A DNA stretch of 64,000 nt, taken from positions 310,001 to 374,000 of the forward strand of contig CAVWYY010000002.1 of NCBI GenBank assembly GCA_963759375.1, written 5' to 3'. The stretch comes from DASSUW01 sp963759375 (GTDB lineage Bacteria > Actinomycetota > Thermoleophilia > Solirubrobacterales > Solirubrobacteraceae). The notes beneath the pieces were generated by a model that made no database searches, was not told where the DNA came from, and saw nothing but the letters and a program-made list of their open reading frames with translations. A program made the translations under genes and the position numbers. Positions 17,143 to 26,019 of the stretch are shown piece by piece (position 1 is the stretch's first letter; the number at the start of each line of letters is the position of its first letter).

Positions 17143-18927
17143 GTGAACGAGGGACAGATCGCCCTGGTCACCGGTGTTCTGCTGGCGGCCGGGCTCGCCG
17201 CGTCGCTGGCGGCCGGGCGCCTGCGGGTGCCCGGCCTCGTGCTGGTCCTCGCGCTCGGCATGGTGATCGGCGGCGACGGCCTCGACCTCATCCCGTTCGA
17301 CGACTTCGAGCTCGCGCAGTCGCTCGGCGTCGTCCTGCTCGCCTTCATCCTGTTCGAGGGCGGCCTGTCGGCGGGCTTCGACGAGATCCGGCCGGTGCTG
17401 GGCGCGTCGATCGCGCTGGCCACGCTCGGGACGCTCGGCACCGCGGCGCTGACCGCGCTCGCCGCCGGGCTGCTGTTCCCGCAGCTCGAGCCGCTCGAGG
17501 CGCTGATGCTCGGCTCGACGGTGGCCGCGACGGACGCCGCCGCCGTCTTCGCCGTTCTCCGCGGTTCGACGCTGCGGCGGCGCCTGGCCCGGACGCTCGA
17601 GGGCGAGTCGGGCATCAACGACCCGATCGCGATCCTGCTCGTGATCGGCTGCATCGAGGCGTTCCAGCACGCGTCGTTCGGCCTCGCGGACGCCCTGTGG
17701 CTCGCGGTGCGCGAGCTGGCGATCGGCTTCGCCGCCGGGCTCGTGGTCTCGGGCGCCGCGGTGCTGTTCCTCCGCCGCGTGCGCCTGCCCTCCGCGGGCC
17801 TGTATCCGGTCGCGTCGATCGCCACCGGTGCGGTCGCGTTCGGCTGCGCGCAGACGACGCACGGGTCGGGCTTCCTGGCGGTGTTCCTGGCCGGGCTCGT
17901 GCTCGGCACCGCGTCGACGCCGGCGCGGCGCACGATCGTCACGTTCCACGACGGCCTCGCGTGGGTCGCCCAGCTCGGGCTCTTCCTCCTGCTGGGCCTG
18001 CTGTCGTTCCCCGACCGCCTGGACGACATCGCCCTCAAGGGGACCGCGATCGCCCTCGTGACCGCCGTGGTGGCCCGCCCGATCGCCGCGGTGGTGGTGA
18101 CCGCGTTCTCGGGATTCAACGTGCGCGAGCGGCTGCTGCTCGGCTGGGCCGGCTTGCGCGGCGCGACGCCGGTCGTGTTCGCCACGTTCCCGGTCACCGC
18201 GGGGATCACGAACGGACCGCTGATCTTCGACGTCGCGTTCTTCGTGGTGCTGCTGTCGACCTTGCTTCAGGGCACGACGATCGAGCCCGTGGCGCGCTGG
18301 CTGCGCGTAACGTCCGAGGAGGCGGCGATCCCGGCCCCACTCGTCGAGCCGGTGCTCCTCAACCGGCTGGGCGCCGAGGTCGTCCAGTTCCCGGTGCGCG
18401 CGGGCGATGCCGTCGTCGGCCACCCGGTGCGCGAGCTCGGCCTGCCGCGCGAGGCGCTGCTCAACGTGATCGTGCGCGGCGATCGGGCGATCCCGCCGCG
18501 CGGCTCGACGGTCGTCGAGGCCGGCGACCAGCTGCACATGATCGTCCGCCAGGAGGTCGCCGTCGAGTTCCAGGACGTCATGCGCATGTGGCGCTCGGGG
18601 CCGCTCGAGGCGCACAAGCGCCCGCGGCCGCGGGTGCTCAGCCGTCCCGCCGTGACCAGCGTCCGCCCGTGGACCGACGCCGACGGCAACCCGTCGCGGC
18701 CGACCGAGGTCATCGGCGTCGACGTCGTCGACCAGCTGCGGACCCGCCGCGATCAGCCCGGCGCGCTGGTGGCCCTGGCCGACGGGCGCTTCGCGGTCAC
18801 CGGCCGGCTGCTCGCCGTCGGCCCCGCGGGTGAGCTGCAGGGCGTCGCGCGGCGCCGCCTCGCGCGCGCGGAGACGGCCGGCGACCGTGCCTGGTGGCAG
18901 GAGGTCGTCGGCGCGCTCGCCCGCTAG
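17143..18927 (+). CDS. K+/H+ antiporter, CPA1/CvrA type with TrkA_C domain
   Basis: This is a cation/proton antiporter of 594 residues. The first ~390 form the Na_H_exchanger membrane domain, with LLAFILFEGGLSAGFDEI, the ATDAAAVFAVL segment and GESGINDPIAILL, which resembles NhaP2/CvrA. The cytoplasmic part contains a TrkA_C-like domain (VVGHPVRELGLPREALLNVI) that would sense nucleotide or ion, then an extra C-terminal domain of ~100 residues. It could export K+ and so complement the Kdp importer at 50 kb. The stop overlaps the convergent LuxR gene by 4 nt. Confidence 0.88.
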   Translation: MNEGQIALVTGVLLAAGLAASLAAGRLRVPGLVLVLALGMVIGGDGLDLIPFDDFELAQSLGVVLLAFILFEGGLSAGFDEIRPVLGASIALATLGTLGTAALTALAAGLLFPQLEPLEALMLGSTVAATDAAAVFAVLRGSTLRRRLARTLEGESGINDPIAILLVIGCIEAFQHASFGLADALWLAVRELAIGFAAGLVVSGAAVLFLRRVRLPSAGLYPVASIATGAVAFGCAQTTHGSGFLAVFLAGLVLGTASTPARRTIVTFHDGLAWVAQLGLFLLLGLLSFPDRLDDIALKGTAIALVTAVVARPIAAVVVTAFSGFNVRERLLLGWAGLRGATPVVFATFPVTAGITNGPLIFDVAFFVVLLSTLLQGTTIEPVARWLRVTSEEAAIPAPLVEPVLLNRLGAEVVQFPVRAGDAVVGHPVRELGLPREALLNVIVRGDRAIPPRGSTVVEAGDQLHMIVRQEVAVEFQDVMRMWRSGPLEAHKRPRPRVLSRPAVTSVRPWTDADGNPSRPTEVIGVDVVDQLRTRRDQPGALVALADGRFAVTGRLLAVGPAGELQGVARRRLARAETAGDRAWWQEVVGALAR

Positions 18928-19136
18928 CGGACGAGGTCCTGCATCACCGCGATCGCGCCGGCGCGGTCGCACACGCCGAGCTTCCCGAACGAGCTGAGCA
19001 GCTCGGTCTTCACCGTGCTGGGGCTCAGGTCGAGGTGCATGGCGATGTCCGGCGCGTTGTGGCCGTCGGCGGTGAGGAGCAGGATCTCGCGCTCGCGCGG
19101 AGTGAGCTCAACCCTGTGCACGCTGTCGCGCACCAT
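18924..19136 (-). CDS. stand-alone LuxR-type HTH protein
   Basis: This protein is only 70 residues and consists of a LuxR/FixJ helix-turn-helix domain with almost nothing else. LTPREREILLLTADGHNAPD and LSPSTVKTELLSSFGKLGV are the recognisable helices. No receiver or sensory domain is attached and none is encoded nearby. It may act as a constitutive regulator or dimerise with a larger partner. It lies tail-to-tail with the antiporter and divergent from the J-domain gene. Confidence 0.8.
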   Translation of the reverse strand: MVRDSVHRVELTPREREILLLTADGHNAPDIAMHLDLSPSTVKTELLSSFGKLGVCDRAGAIAVMQDLVR

Positions 19137-19168
19137 CCCGCCAGGAAGGTAGCGGGTCGACCGTCAGA

Positions 19169-19759
19169 ATGACGAGGGTGGATCCGTACGCGATTCTCGG
19201 TGTTTCCGCGATGGTCGATCCGGAGCAGCTCGCCGCGGCCTACCGCGAGCAGGCCAAGAAGTGGCACCCGGACCGCGGGGGCGGGGAGGAGGCGGCGCGG
19301 CGCATGGCCGAGATCAACGCCGCGTACGACCTGCTGCGCGCCGCGGCCGCGCACGCCGAGTCGCCGCCGCCACCCCGGCCAACCCGGCGCCGAGCCGCTC
19401 GCGGCAGCTGGCTGCCGGACGCCATCCGGCGTGCGCTCGGGCCAGAGCTGACCGAGGCGCTCGCCGAGCGCGAGTCGGTGCGGCTCGTCACCCCGACCAG
19501 TACGTGGGCGAGCCCGCGGGCCGTGCTGGCCGTGACCGAGCGGCGGCTGCTGTGGCTGCTCGACGACGCCCCGGTCGCCCGCGTCCGGTCGCTCGCCTTC
19601 CGCGACATCGCCGCCGTGTCGCTGCGCGTTCACCGCCCGCGCCGCCGGGCGGCCACGCTGAGTCTGCGTACGACTGCCGGCCGCCGGCACAGCTTCGCGG
19701 ACCTGCGGCCGCACACGGCCGCTGCGATCGAGCGGCACCTGCGCGGCGAGCTGGGCTAA
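19169..19759 (+). CDS. J-domain protein with C-terminal PH-like region
   Basis: The N-terminal 65 residues are a DnaJ domain (DPYAILGVS, the HPD tripeptide in WHPDRGGGEEA, MAEINAAYDLL), which would stimulate an Hsp70. The Gly/Phe and zinc-finger parts of true DnaJ are absent. After a Pro/Arg linker, residues 110-196 resemble a small beta-domain of bacterial PH type (TERRLLWLLDDAPVARVRSL, FRDIAAVSLRV). Membrane or partner targeting is inferred from that. It starts with ATG 19169, close to the divergent LuxR gene. Confidence 0.8.
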   Translation: MTRVDPYAILGVSAMVDPEQLAAAYREQAKKWHPDRGGGEEAARRMAEINAAYDLLRAAAAHAESPPPPRPTRRRAARGSWLPDAIRRALGPELTEALAERESVRLVTPTSTWASPRAVLAVTERRLLWLLDDAPVARVRSLAFRDIAAVSLRVHRPRRRAATLSLRTTAGRRHSFADLRPHTAAAIERHLRGELG

Positions 19760-19794
19760 AGCGGCGCGCGGCGGTGCCGACGACTCGGACAGCC

Positions 19795-21648
19795 ATGCTG
19801 TCCTCCTTCGCCAACCTGAAGCTGTCCGTCCGCCTCGGCATCGCCTTCGGCGGCCTGATCGCCGCCATCGCCGTCATCGCCGCCATGAGCATCTCGGGCG
19901 CCGGGGGCATCAAGTCCGACGCCGACGAGCTCTCCCACCGCGACGTGGCCGCCTACGGCGCCGTCGTGACCATCAGCGAGGACTTCCTCGCCGCCCACGG
20001 CGACGTCCTGCGCCACCTCTACGTCGAGGACGGAGACCTCAAGGGCGAGGACAAGACCGCCGAGCGGATCGCCGCCTGGGCGGACGAGGCCGACGCGGCC
20101 CTCGCCGAGCTCGAGCCCAAGCTCGAGAGCCCCGAGGCGAAGCGGACGCTGGCGGAGTTCGAGACCCGCTACCGCCGGTTCGTGGCGCTCGCCGACAAGG
20201 CGGTCGAGCTCTCGCGCCAGGAGACGGTCGACGGGGTGGAGGAGCGCGACGCGTCGCGCACCGTGTACCTCGAGCAGGTGCTCCCGACGCTCGAGGGCCT
20301 GGACGTCATCCACGACAAGCTCGAGGGGATGCTCGAGGCGCAGGCCGCCGAGCAGGCGAAGGAGGGCGACAGCACCTACGCGTCCGTCCAGCGCAACGTG
20401 CTGATCGTGGCCCTCATCGCGCTGGTCCTGGCGATCGCCGTGGCGGTGTTCGTCACCCGCGGCGTGACGCGTCCGGTCGCCGCGCTCGGCAAGCGCCTGC
20501 GCTCGCTCAACGAGCACGACCTCGAGACGCTGTCGGCCGGCCTCGACGCGGTCGCCAAGGGCGACCTGACCGTCGACGCCGAGTCGATCACCGAGCCGAT
20601 CCGCGTCAGGACCACCGACGAGCTCGGGCAGCTGGGCGACATCTTCAACGACATGCTGGCCAAGAGCCACCGGTCGGTCGAGAGCTACGAGGCGATGCGC
20701 GCCCAGCTCGGCTCGCTGATCGGCGAGGTGTCGGCGAGCGCCGGCACCGTGTCGGCCGCGTCGCAGCAGATGGCGTCGACCTCCGACGAGGCGGGCCGCG
20801 CAGTCGGCGAGATCGCCAACGCGGTCGGCGACGTCGCGCAGGGCGCGGAGCGCCAGGTGCGGATGGTCGAGACCACCCGCGAGGCCGTGCAGGAGGCCGC
20901 CACGGCGGCCCAGCGCAGCGCCGACAGCGCCCGCCAGACGTCCGAGGCCGCCGAGCAGGCGCGCGAGGTCGCCCGCGAGGGCGTCGGCGCCGCCCAGCAG
21001 GCGACGCAGGCGATCCAGCACGTGGCCGACTCGTCGGCCCAGGTCGCCAGCGCGATCGAGGACCTGTCGACCCGCAGCGAGCGGATCGGCGGGATCGTGG
21101 ACACGATCACCGGCATCGCCGAGCAGACCAACCTGCTGGCGCTCAACGCGGCCATCGAGGCCGCCCGCGCCGGCGAGCAGGGCCGCGGCTTCGCCGTGGT
21201 CGCGGAGGAGGTCCGCAAGCTGGCCGAGGAGTCCCAGGACGCCGCCGGCCAGATCGCCGGCCTCATCCGCGAGATCCAGACCGAGACCCGCAAGGTGGTC
21301 GGCGTGGTCGCCGACGGCGCCAAGCGCACCGAGGACGGGGTCGCGACGGTCGAGCAGGCCCGCGAGGCGTTCGAGCTGATCGGGTCGGCGGTCGAGGACG
21401 TCGGCGCCCGCGTCGGGGAGATCGCCGCCGCGGTCGAGCAGATCTCAGCCGATGCCGATCGCGCGCAGGGCGGGATCAGCGAGGTCGCCGCGGTGGCCGA
21501 GCAGTCCTCCGCCTCCGCCGAGGAGGTGTCGGCCTCCACGGAACAGACCAGCGCGTCCACGCAGGAGATCGCCGCCTCCGCCCAGGAACTGGCCCGCACC
21601 GCCGAGCAGCTCGAGCGGCTCGTCGCGCGCTTCCGCCTCACGGCGTAG
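19795..21648 (+). CDS. methyl-accepting chemotaxis protein
   Basis: This is a transmembrane chemoreceptor of 617 residues. It has a first membrane helix (residues ~13-32), an acidic helical sensor domain to ~200, and a second helix (NVLIVALIALVLAIAVAVFV). HAMP and a long cytoplasmic coiled coil follow, with the signalling tip EQTNLLALNAAIEAARAGEQ. The ATG at 19795 is preferred; a GTG at 19774 in frame is possible. No cheA, cheW or flagellar genes lie in this window, so its signalling partners are elsewhere. The ligand is unknown. Confidence 0.93.
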   Translation: MLSSFANLKLSVRLGIAFGGLIAAIAVIAAMSISGAGGIKSDADELSHRDVAAYGAVVTISEDFLAAHGDVLRHLYVEDGDLKGEDKTAERIAAWADEADAALAELEPKLESPEAKRTLAEFETRYRRFVALADKAVELSRQETVDGVEERDASRTVYLEQVLPTLEGLDVIHDKLEGMLEAQAAEQAKEGDSTYASVQRNVLIVALIALVLAIAVAVFVTRGVTRPVAALGKRLRSLNEHDLETLSAGLDAVAKGDLTVDAESITEPIRVRTTDELGQLGDIFNDMLAKSHRSVESYEAMRAQLGSLIGEVSASAGTVSAASQQMASTSDEAGRAVGEIANAVGDVAQGAERQVRMVETTREAVQEAATAAQRSADSARQTSEAAEQAREVAREGVGAAQQATQAIQHVADSSAQVASAIEDLSTRSERIGGIVDTITGIAEQTNLLALNAAIEAARAGEQGRGFAVVAEEVRKLAEESQDAAGQIAGLIREIQTETRKVVGVVADGAKRTEDGVATVEQAREAFELIGSAVEDVGARVGEIAAAVEQISADADRAQGGISEVAAVAEQSSASAEEVSASTEQTSASTQEIAASAQELARTAEQLERLVARFRLTA

Positions 21649-21670
21649 TTCAGCCCGTATACCACGCGTC

Positions 21671-21700
21671 TTGACGGCACCTCGCGAACCTGCGTAGTGT
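21671..21700 (+). promoter_or_regulatory. sigma-70-like promoter for the holin-like gene
   Basis: TTGACG (21671-21676) and TAGTGT (21695-21700) are separated by 18 bp, close to the actinobacterial housekeeping consensus. The distance to the ATG at 21750 allows a 40-nt leader containing a strong AAGGAGGAG ribosome site. Confidence 0.55.
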
Positions 21701-21749
21701 CGGACGGCACGAGCTCGGCCCGCTCTCTAGTTCGTCTCAAGGAGGAGCC

Positions 21750-22136
21750 ATGTCGCCGAATCGCATCGTCGCGCTACTCACGCCCGTCTGCGCGCTCGCG
21801 GCCGGCTGGGTGGCGTCGTGGATCGCCCAGAATTTTCCCGACGCGAACATCTCCAAGGAGAGCCTGCAGGCCGTGTTCATCGGCGGCATGGCCGCGGTGC
21901 TCGCGCCCGCCTGGCAGTGGCTGCACGGCTGGCAGAAGTACGAGGCACGCCAGGCCGAGGCCGAGCAGCTCGCGCTGGCATCCGACGCTGCGCTGAGCAC
22001 CGCCGTCGCCGCGCCCGAGCCCGATTTCGAGGACGACGAGCTCGAGATGCTCGAGGACCTCGAGGACGATGGGCTCGAGGATCTCGATGCGCTCGAGGAA
22101 GAGTTCGACGAGGAGCCGGTGACCGCCGGCACCTGA
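21750..22136 (+). CDS. small holin-like membrane protein with acidic tail
   Basis: This 128-residue protein has a short basic N-terminus and two hydrophobic segments (IVALLTPVCALAAGWVASWI and LQAVFIGGMAAVLAPAWQWL) joined by a charged turn. A very acidic tail (EDDELEMLEDLEDD) follows. The size, two-helix plan and position just before a multidomain wall hydrolase suggest a holin or anchoring partner. No family is recognised with certainty. Expression signals are strong: a consensus-like promoter, a near-perfect Shine-Dalgarno and a tight hairpin after the stop. Confidence 0.65.
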   Translation: MSPNRIVALLTPVCALAAGWVASWIAQNFPDANISKESLQAVFIGGMAAVLAPAWQWLHGWQKYEARQAEAEQLALASDAALSTAVAAPEPDFEDDELEMLEDLEDDGLEDLDALEEEFDEEPVTAGT

Positions 22137-22148
22137 GGAGCTGTGACG

Positions 22149-22170
22149 GGGCGGGCCTGAAGGCCCGCCC
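22149..22170 (+). terminator. strong GC hairpin after the holin-like gene
   Basis: A perfect 9-bp stem (GGGCGGGCC / GGCCCGCCC) with a TGAA loop begins 13 nt after the stop codon. No T-run follows, as is usual for terminators of high-GC actinobacteria. It could attenuate rather than fully stop transcription into the endolysin gene. Confidence 0.6.
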
Positions 22171-22242
22171 GCGCCACTCGGTCATGGATCACCACCGATG
22201 TCGTCAAGATGACAATTCCCTAACGAGGAACGGGAGGCCGGC

Positions 22243-24498
22243 ATGGCTGCCTCGACGCTGAGCGAACGCATGCGAGCGGGGGGGATCGTCGTCGACCCCG
22301 ACATCGTCGTCCGGGAGGCGCAGCGGGCGCGGATCCAGCTCTCGCTCGCCTGCGCGCTGCTCGAGAAGGAGACGGCCGGCGGCCACAACGTCTTCGGCCA
22401 CGACCGCGACCGCGCGGGCCGCTACATCTTCCCGGCGCGCGACGGCTCCGTGCCGGTGACCGAGGACCTCTACCGCCAATACAAGGCACGCCGGAAGGCC
22501 ACCGGGCTGCCGCAGGGCGTCGGCCCGTGCCAGCTGACCTACGCGCCGTTCCAGGAGCAGGCCGACGCGCTCGGCGGCTGCTGGAAGCCGGCCGCGAACA
22601 TCCGCGTCGGCTTCAAGGTGCTGGCCGACAACATCCGGGTCAACGGGCTCTCCGCGGGCGTCGCCCGCTACAACGGCTCGGGCCCGGCCGCGGCGGCGTA
22701 CAGCCAGGACGTGCTGGCCAAGGCGCGCCGCTGGGAGGCGCTGCTGGCCGGTGCTCCCGTGCCGAAGGTGGTGGCGGCGCGGCTCGTGCGCCGCGGTGAC
22801 CGGGGTGACCGCGTCGAGCGGATCACGCGACGGCTGTCGTACGTGCATTCGCGGCGCACCAAGGCGCCGTACCTCGACGGCGCGCGCAGGCAGTTCGACG
22901 GCGAGGCCGTCGCGGCGCTGAAGGCGTTCCAGCGCGACAACCGGCTGCTGGTGGACGGCGTGTTCGGCGACGAGAGCGCGCGCCGGCTCGTCCGCGCCGT
23001 GAAGGCCGAGCGGGCGCGGCGCAAGAAGGGCGGCGGGGTCGTGGTCAAGCCGCCGGCGCCGCCGAAGCCGAGCGTGCGCGCGGCTCAGCTGCCGGCGCTG
23101 GTCAAGGACGTGCGGCGGCTCGAAGCCGACACCGGCGAGGCGTGGGAGCAGCTGGTCGAGTACGCGCACAAGCGGGCGCGGCTGTTGGCGCGGCTGCAGG
23201 GCGGGGGCGGCGGCGGGACGAAGCCCGCGCCCGAGAAGCAGGTCGAGGTCGCCAAGGGCCTGGAGGAGATGACCGCGATCCTGCTGCGGATCGAGGCAAA
23301 GCTGGTCGAGTTGACCGAGCTCGAGGAGCGCGAGGAGGCCCGCGAGGCCGCCGCCGCGACGGCCTCTGCCGCGACCGCCGAGGTCGCCGCCGTCGTCGAG
23401 ACCGCCACCGCGGTCGCCACGGCCGTTGAGGTGTCGCAGCTCGACGAGATCAAGCCGCCGCCGCCTGAAGGCCCGGTGCCGCCGGCGTCCGCGAACGGCC
23501 TCGGCCCAGCCGCGGCGCCGCTGCGCCGGCTCGCCGACCTCTCGGACGCCGAGCTGCTGGAGCGGGTCACCCGCCTGGACCGCGCGACCATGAAGGCGCG
23601 CGACGAGCTCGTCCGCCGCTACGCGAAGGTCGAGGCGGAGATCGCGCGCCGGCGGCCGAAGCTCGCCAAGCCGCCGAAGCCCGCGCCCGCGCCGAGGCCG
23701 GTGAAGAAGCCGGTCGTGACCAAGGACGACCCGAAGGGCGGCAAGGTCGTCGTCACCAAGCTCGGCGACCGCGGGCGGCTGGTCAAGCGCTCCAAGCTCG
23801 CGCTCGCCCGGTTCCTGGCCGCGAAGGGCAACGCCGAGCACGTGCAGCTACGGCGGGCGCTGCGGCGTGAGGCCAGGAGTCCGAAGCGGGCCAACCTGGC
23901 GACGCCGAACTGGCAGCAGGCCGTCAAGGCGGCCCAGCACCTCACGGGCAGGCAGGTGAACGGCGAGCTGGACGGCGAGCTCGTGCGGGCGCTGCAGCCG
24001 TACTGGCCGCGCGACAACGCCGGCAAGCGGGTGCTGCGCAGCACGCCGGGGGCGTGGCGGATGATCCCAGGGCAGCTCACGCCGAACTTCAACGTCGGGG
24101 AGTTCGCGTGCAAGGACGCGGCGCACACCGGCTACGTCGAGGGCCTGATGCGCGAGCAGGGGCTGACCAAGGCGCAGGCCAAGGACCGCGCGAAGGGGCT
24201 GGCCAAGCGGCTCGAGCGGCTGCGCAAGCTGGGCGGCGATCGCCCGCTGATCGTGACGTCGGCGTTCCGCACGAGGGCCTACAACGCGTCGCTCACCGGG
24301 TCCGCCACCAACTCGGCGCACACGCGCGGGTTCGCGGCCGACACGCCGCCGCCGCGCGGGGTCTCGCTGACCCAGCACGAGGCGCACGCCCTGGAGTCGT
24401 TCGAGTGCGGCGTGGGCATCTACCCGCCGCCGCACGGGACGTTCATCCACGGTGACTTCGACCGCACGCTGGGCGGGCGCAGGCGGTGGCACCCGTAG
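22243..24498 (+). CDS. multidomain endolysin-like protein (lysozyme fold + PG-binding + M15 peptidase)
   Basis: This 751-residue wall-lytic protein has no visible signal peptide. Residues ~30-180 look like a transglycosylase/lysozyme-type domain (LACALLEKETAGG supplies a candidate Glu). Residues ~195-245 form a PG_binding_1 domain (AVAALKAFQRDNRLLVDGVF). A Pro/Ala and coiled-coil middle follows. The last ~150 residues are an M15A-type peptidase with the zinc ligands in SAHTRGFAAD and FIHGDFD. Such modular composition without a Sec signal is typical of phage lysins that need a holin, and a holin-like gene lies directly upstream. Confidence 0.75.
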   Translation: MAASTLSERMRAGGIVVDPDIVVREAQRARIQLSLACALLEKETAGGHNVFGHDRDRAGRYIFPARDGSVPVTEDLYRQYKARRKATGLPQGVGPCQLTYAPFQEQADALGGCWKPAANIRVGFKVLADNIRVNGLSAGVARYNGSGPAAAAYSQDVLAKARRWEALLAGAPVPKVVAARLVRRGDRGDRVERITRRLSYVHSRRTKAPYLDGARRQFDGEAVAALKAFQRDNRLLVDGVFGDESARRLVRAVKAERARRKKGGGVVVKPPAPPKPSVRAAQLPALVKDVRRLEADTGEAWEQLVEYAHKRARLLARLQGGGGGGTKPAPEKQVEVAKGLEEMTAILLRIEAKLVELTELEEREEAREAAAATASAATAEVAAVVETATAVATAVEVSQLDEIKPPPPEGPVPPASANGLGPAAAPLRRLADLSDAELLERVTRLDRATMKARDELVRRYAKVEAEIARRRPKLAKPPKPAPAPRPVKKPVVTKDDPKGGKVVVTKLGDRGRLVKRSKLALARFLAAKGNAEHVQLRRALRREARSPKRANLATPNWQQAVKAAQHLTGRQVNGELDGELVRALQPYWPRDNAGKRVLRSTPGAWRMIPGQLTPNFNVGEFACKDAAHTGYVEGLMREQGLTKAQAKDRAKGLAKRLERLRKLGGDRPLIVTSAFRTRAYNASLTGSATNSAHTRGFAADTPPPRGVSLTQHEAHALESFECGVGIYPPPHGTFIHGDFDRTLGGRRRWHP

Positions 24499-24507
24499 TC
24501 TGAGCGC

Positions 24508-25359
24508 ATGTACCTCACAGCCGGCTCGTGGCGGGAGCTCGACGACGCGATCGCCGACTCGAGCTGGTGCCGGCATCCCGCCCGCGTGCGGCCGGCGGTC
24601 GTGTGGCGGGGCCTGGCACGCTCGAGCTACTCCAACGTGTCGAGCCTCGCCCGGCTCAGCACCGACTACCCGCGGCTCGAGCGGCACCTCGTGCGCAACT
24701 TCCGGAAGTACGCGCACCGTGAGGCGCCGGGGCCGACCACGTGGGACTGGCTGTCGCTCGGCCAGCACCATGGGCTCCCGACGCGGCTGCTGGACTGGAC
24801 GTTCTCGCCGTTGGTGGCGCTGCACTTCGCGACGGCGTCGTGGCCCGACGACGAGGCGCTGCTGCTGGCGGTCGACTGTGCGGGCGCGCACGAGCGGCTC
24901 CCGCAGTCGCTGCGCAGCGCCTACGAGCGCGAGGGCTCGCTGGTGTTCACCACCGACATGCTCGCCGCGCACGCGCCCGACCTCGAGGCGTTCGACGCGC
25001 TGACCGAGGACGAGCCGTTCGTGGTGTTCTTCGAGCCGCCGTCGCTGGACGAGCGGATCGTCAACCAGGCGGCGGTGCTGTCGGCGCTGTCCGGCGCGCG
25101 CTGCCACATGGAGGAGTGGCTGGAGGCGCAGCCCGCGCTGTGGCGCGCCTGGCGGATCCCGCCGGAGGTGAAGGCCGAGGTCCGCGAGCGGCTCGACCAG
25201 GCGCACGTCAACGAGCGCGTTCTGCTGCCGGGGCTGGACGGGCTGGCCGCGTGGCTCCGGCGCTACTACTCGCCGCGCCACTCGGCGCCGGACGACCTCG
25301 GCGGGGCGACGATGGGCTCACCCGGGGCGGCGGCGCAGCAGGAAGGGTCGATGGGGTAG
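24508..25359 (+). CDS. FRG-domain protein
   Basis: The FRG domain is named after its conserved Phe/Arg-Gly pattern and its function is unproven; it occurs in phage-defence and mobile contexts. Here it spans roughly residues 25-140: VVWRGLARSSYSNVSSLARL, LGQHHGLPTRLLDWTFSPLV and ALHFATASW. The rest contains FVVFFEPPSLDERIVNQAAV, also usual for the family. It starts 9 nt after the endolysin-like gene and may share its transcript. The last 152 nt overlap the convergent yczE-like gene, an unusually long antisense overlap. Confidence 0.85.
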   Translation: MYLTAGSWRELDDAIADSSWCRHPARVRPAVVWRGLARSSYSNVSSLARLSTDYPRLERHLVRNFRKYAHREAPGPTTWDWLSLGQHHGLPTRLLDWTFSPLVALHFATASWPDDEALLLAVDCAGAHERLPQSLRSAYEREGSLVFTTDMLAAHAPDLEAFDALTEDEPFVVFFEPPSLDERIVNQAAVLSALSGARCHMEEWLEAQPALWRAWRIPPEVKAEVRERLDQAHVNERVLLPGLDGLAAWLRRYYSPRHSAPDDLGGATMGSPGAAAQQEGSMG

Positions 25360-25954
25360 CCAGCAGCGGGATCGTGCGGTGCGTGATCGGACCGATCAGC
25401 ACTGCGTAGAGGACGGTGCCGATGCCGACCGTGCCGCCGAGCAGGAAGCCGGTGACCAGCACTGCCGCCTCGATCGTCGTGCGGACGACGCGGATCGAGT
25501 GCCCGCGCGCGGCGATGCCGGTCGTGAGCCCGTCACGCGCTCCCGGGCCGAGCCCGGCGCCGATGTAGAAGCCGGTGGCGATCCCGTTGCCGAGGACGCC
25601 GCCGACCAGCAGGGCGATGCGGGCCCACGTCGCGCTCGGGGGGTCGAAGATCGCCAGCGTCACGTCGATCGCGACGCCGACGAGGATCGCGTTGGCGATG
25701 GTCCCGACGCCGAGGCGCTGACGCAGCGGGATCCAGCCGAGCAGGACGACGAAGCTGGCGAGGATCGCCCACGTGCCGATGCCGAGGCCGAACGTCCTCG
25801 ACAGGCCCTGGTGCAGGACATCCCACGGGTCCAGCCCGAGGCCGGCGAGGACCATCATCGCGGCCGTGACGCCGTAGAGGACGAGCCCGATCAGCAGCTG
25901 CGCGGTCCGGCGGACGCGGCGATCTGGCGGCACGGGCTGGAAGAGGCGCCTCAT
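25208..25954 (-). CDS. YczE/YitT-family membrane protein
   Basis: This integral membrane protein of 248 residues has about five helices (LLIGLVLYGVTAAMMVLAGL, GTWAILASFVVLLGWIPL and others) and the family turn GLDPWDVLHQGLS. The C-terminal 45 residues are a Pro/Ser/Arg tail antisense to the FRG gene and may not be functional. YczE-type proteins are typically encoded divergently from a MocR regulator, which is the case here (25954 against 26020). The transport substrate is unknown. Confidence 0.85.
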   Translation of the reverse strand: MRRLFQPVPPDRRVRRTAQLLIGLVLYGVTAAMMVLAGLGLDPWDVLHQGLSRTFGLGIGTWAILASFVVLLGWIPLRQRLGVGTIANAILVGVAIDVTLAIFDPPSATWARIALLVGGVLGNGIATGFYIGAGLGPGARDGLTTGIAARGHSIRVVRTTIEAAVLVTGFLLGGTVGIGTVLYAVLIGPITHRTIPLLATPSTLPAAPPPRVSPSSPRRGRPAPSGAASSSAGATRPARPAPAAERAR

Positions 25955-25966
25955 CTGCGACTAGAC

Positions 25967-25980
25967 TGGCAGCCTTGGCA
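25967..25980. promoter_or_regulatory. candidate MocR operator, direct repeat
   Basis: TGGCA occurs twice, at 25967 and 25976, as a 9-bp-phased direct repeat in the short region between the divergent yczE and mocR-type genes. MocR regulators bind direct repeats near their divergent targets; the specific sequence match is my inference. Confidence 0.3.
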
Positions 25981-26019
25981 CCATCTCAACAGGGCCAATT
26001 CTCCGCCGGTGGCTCCGTC

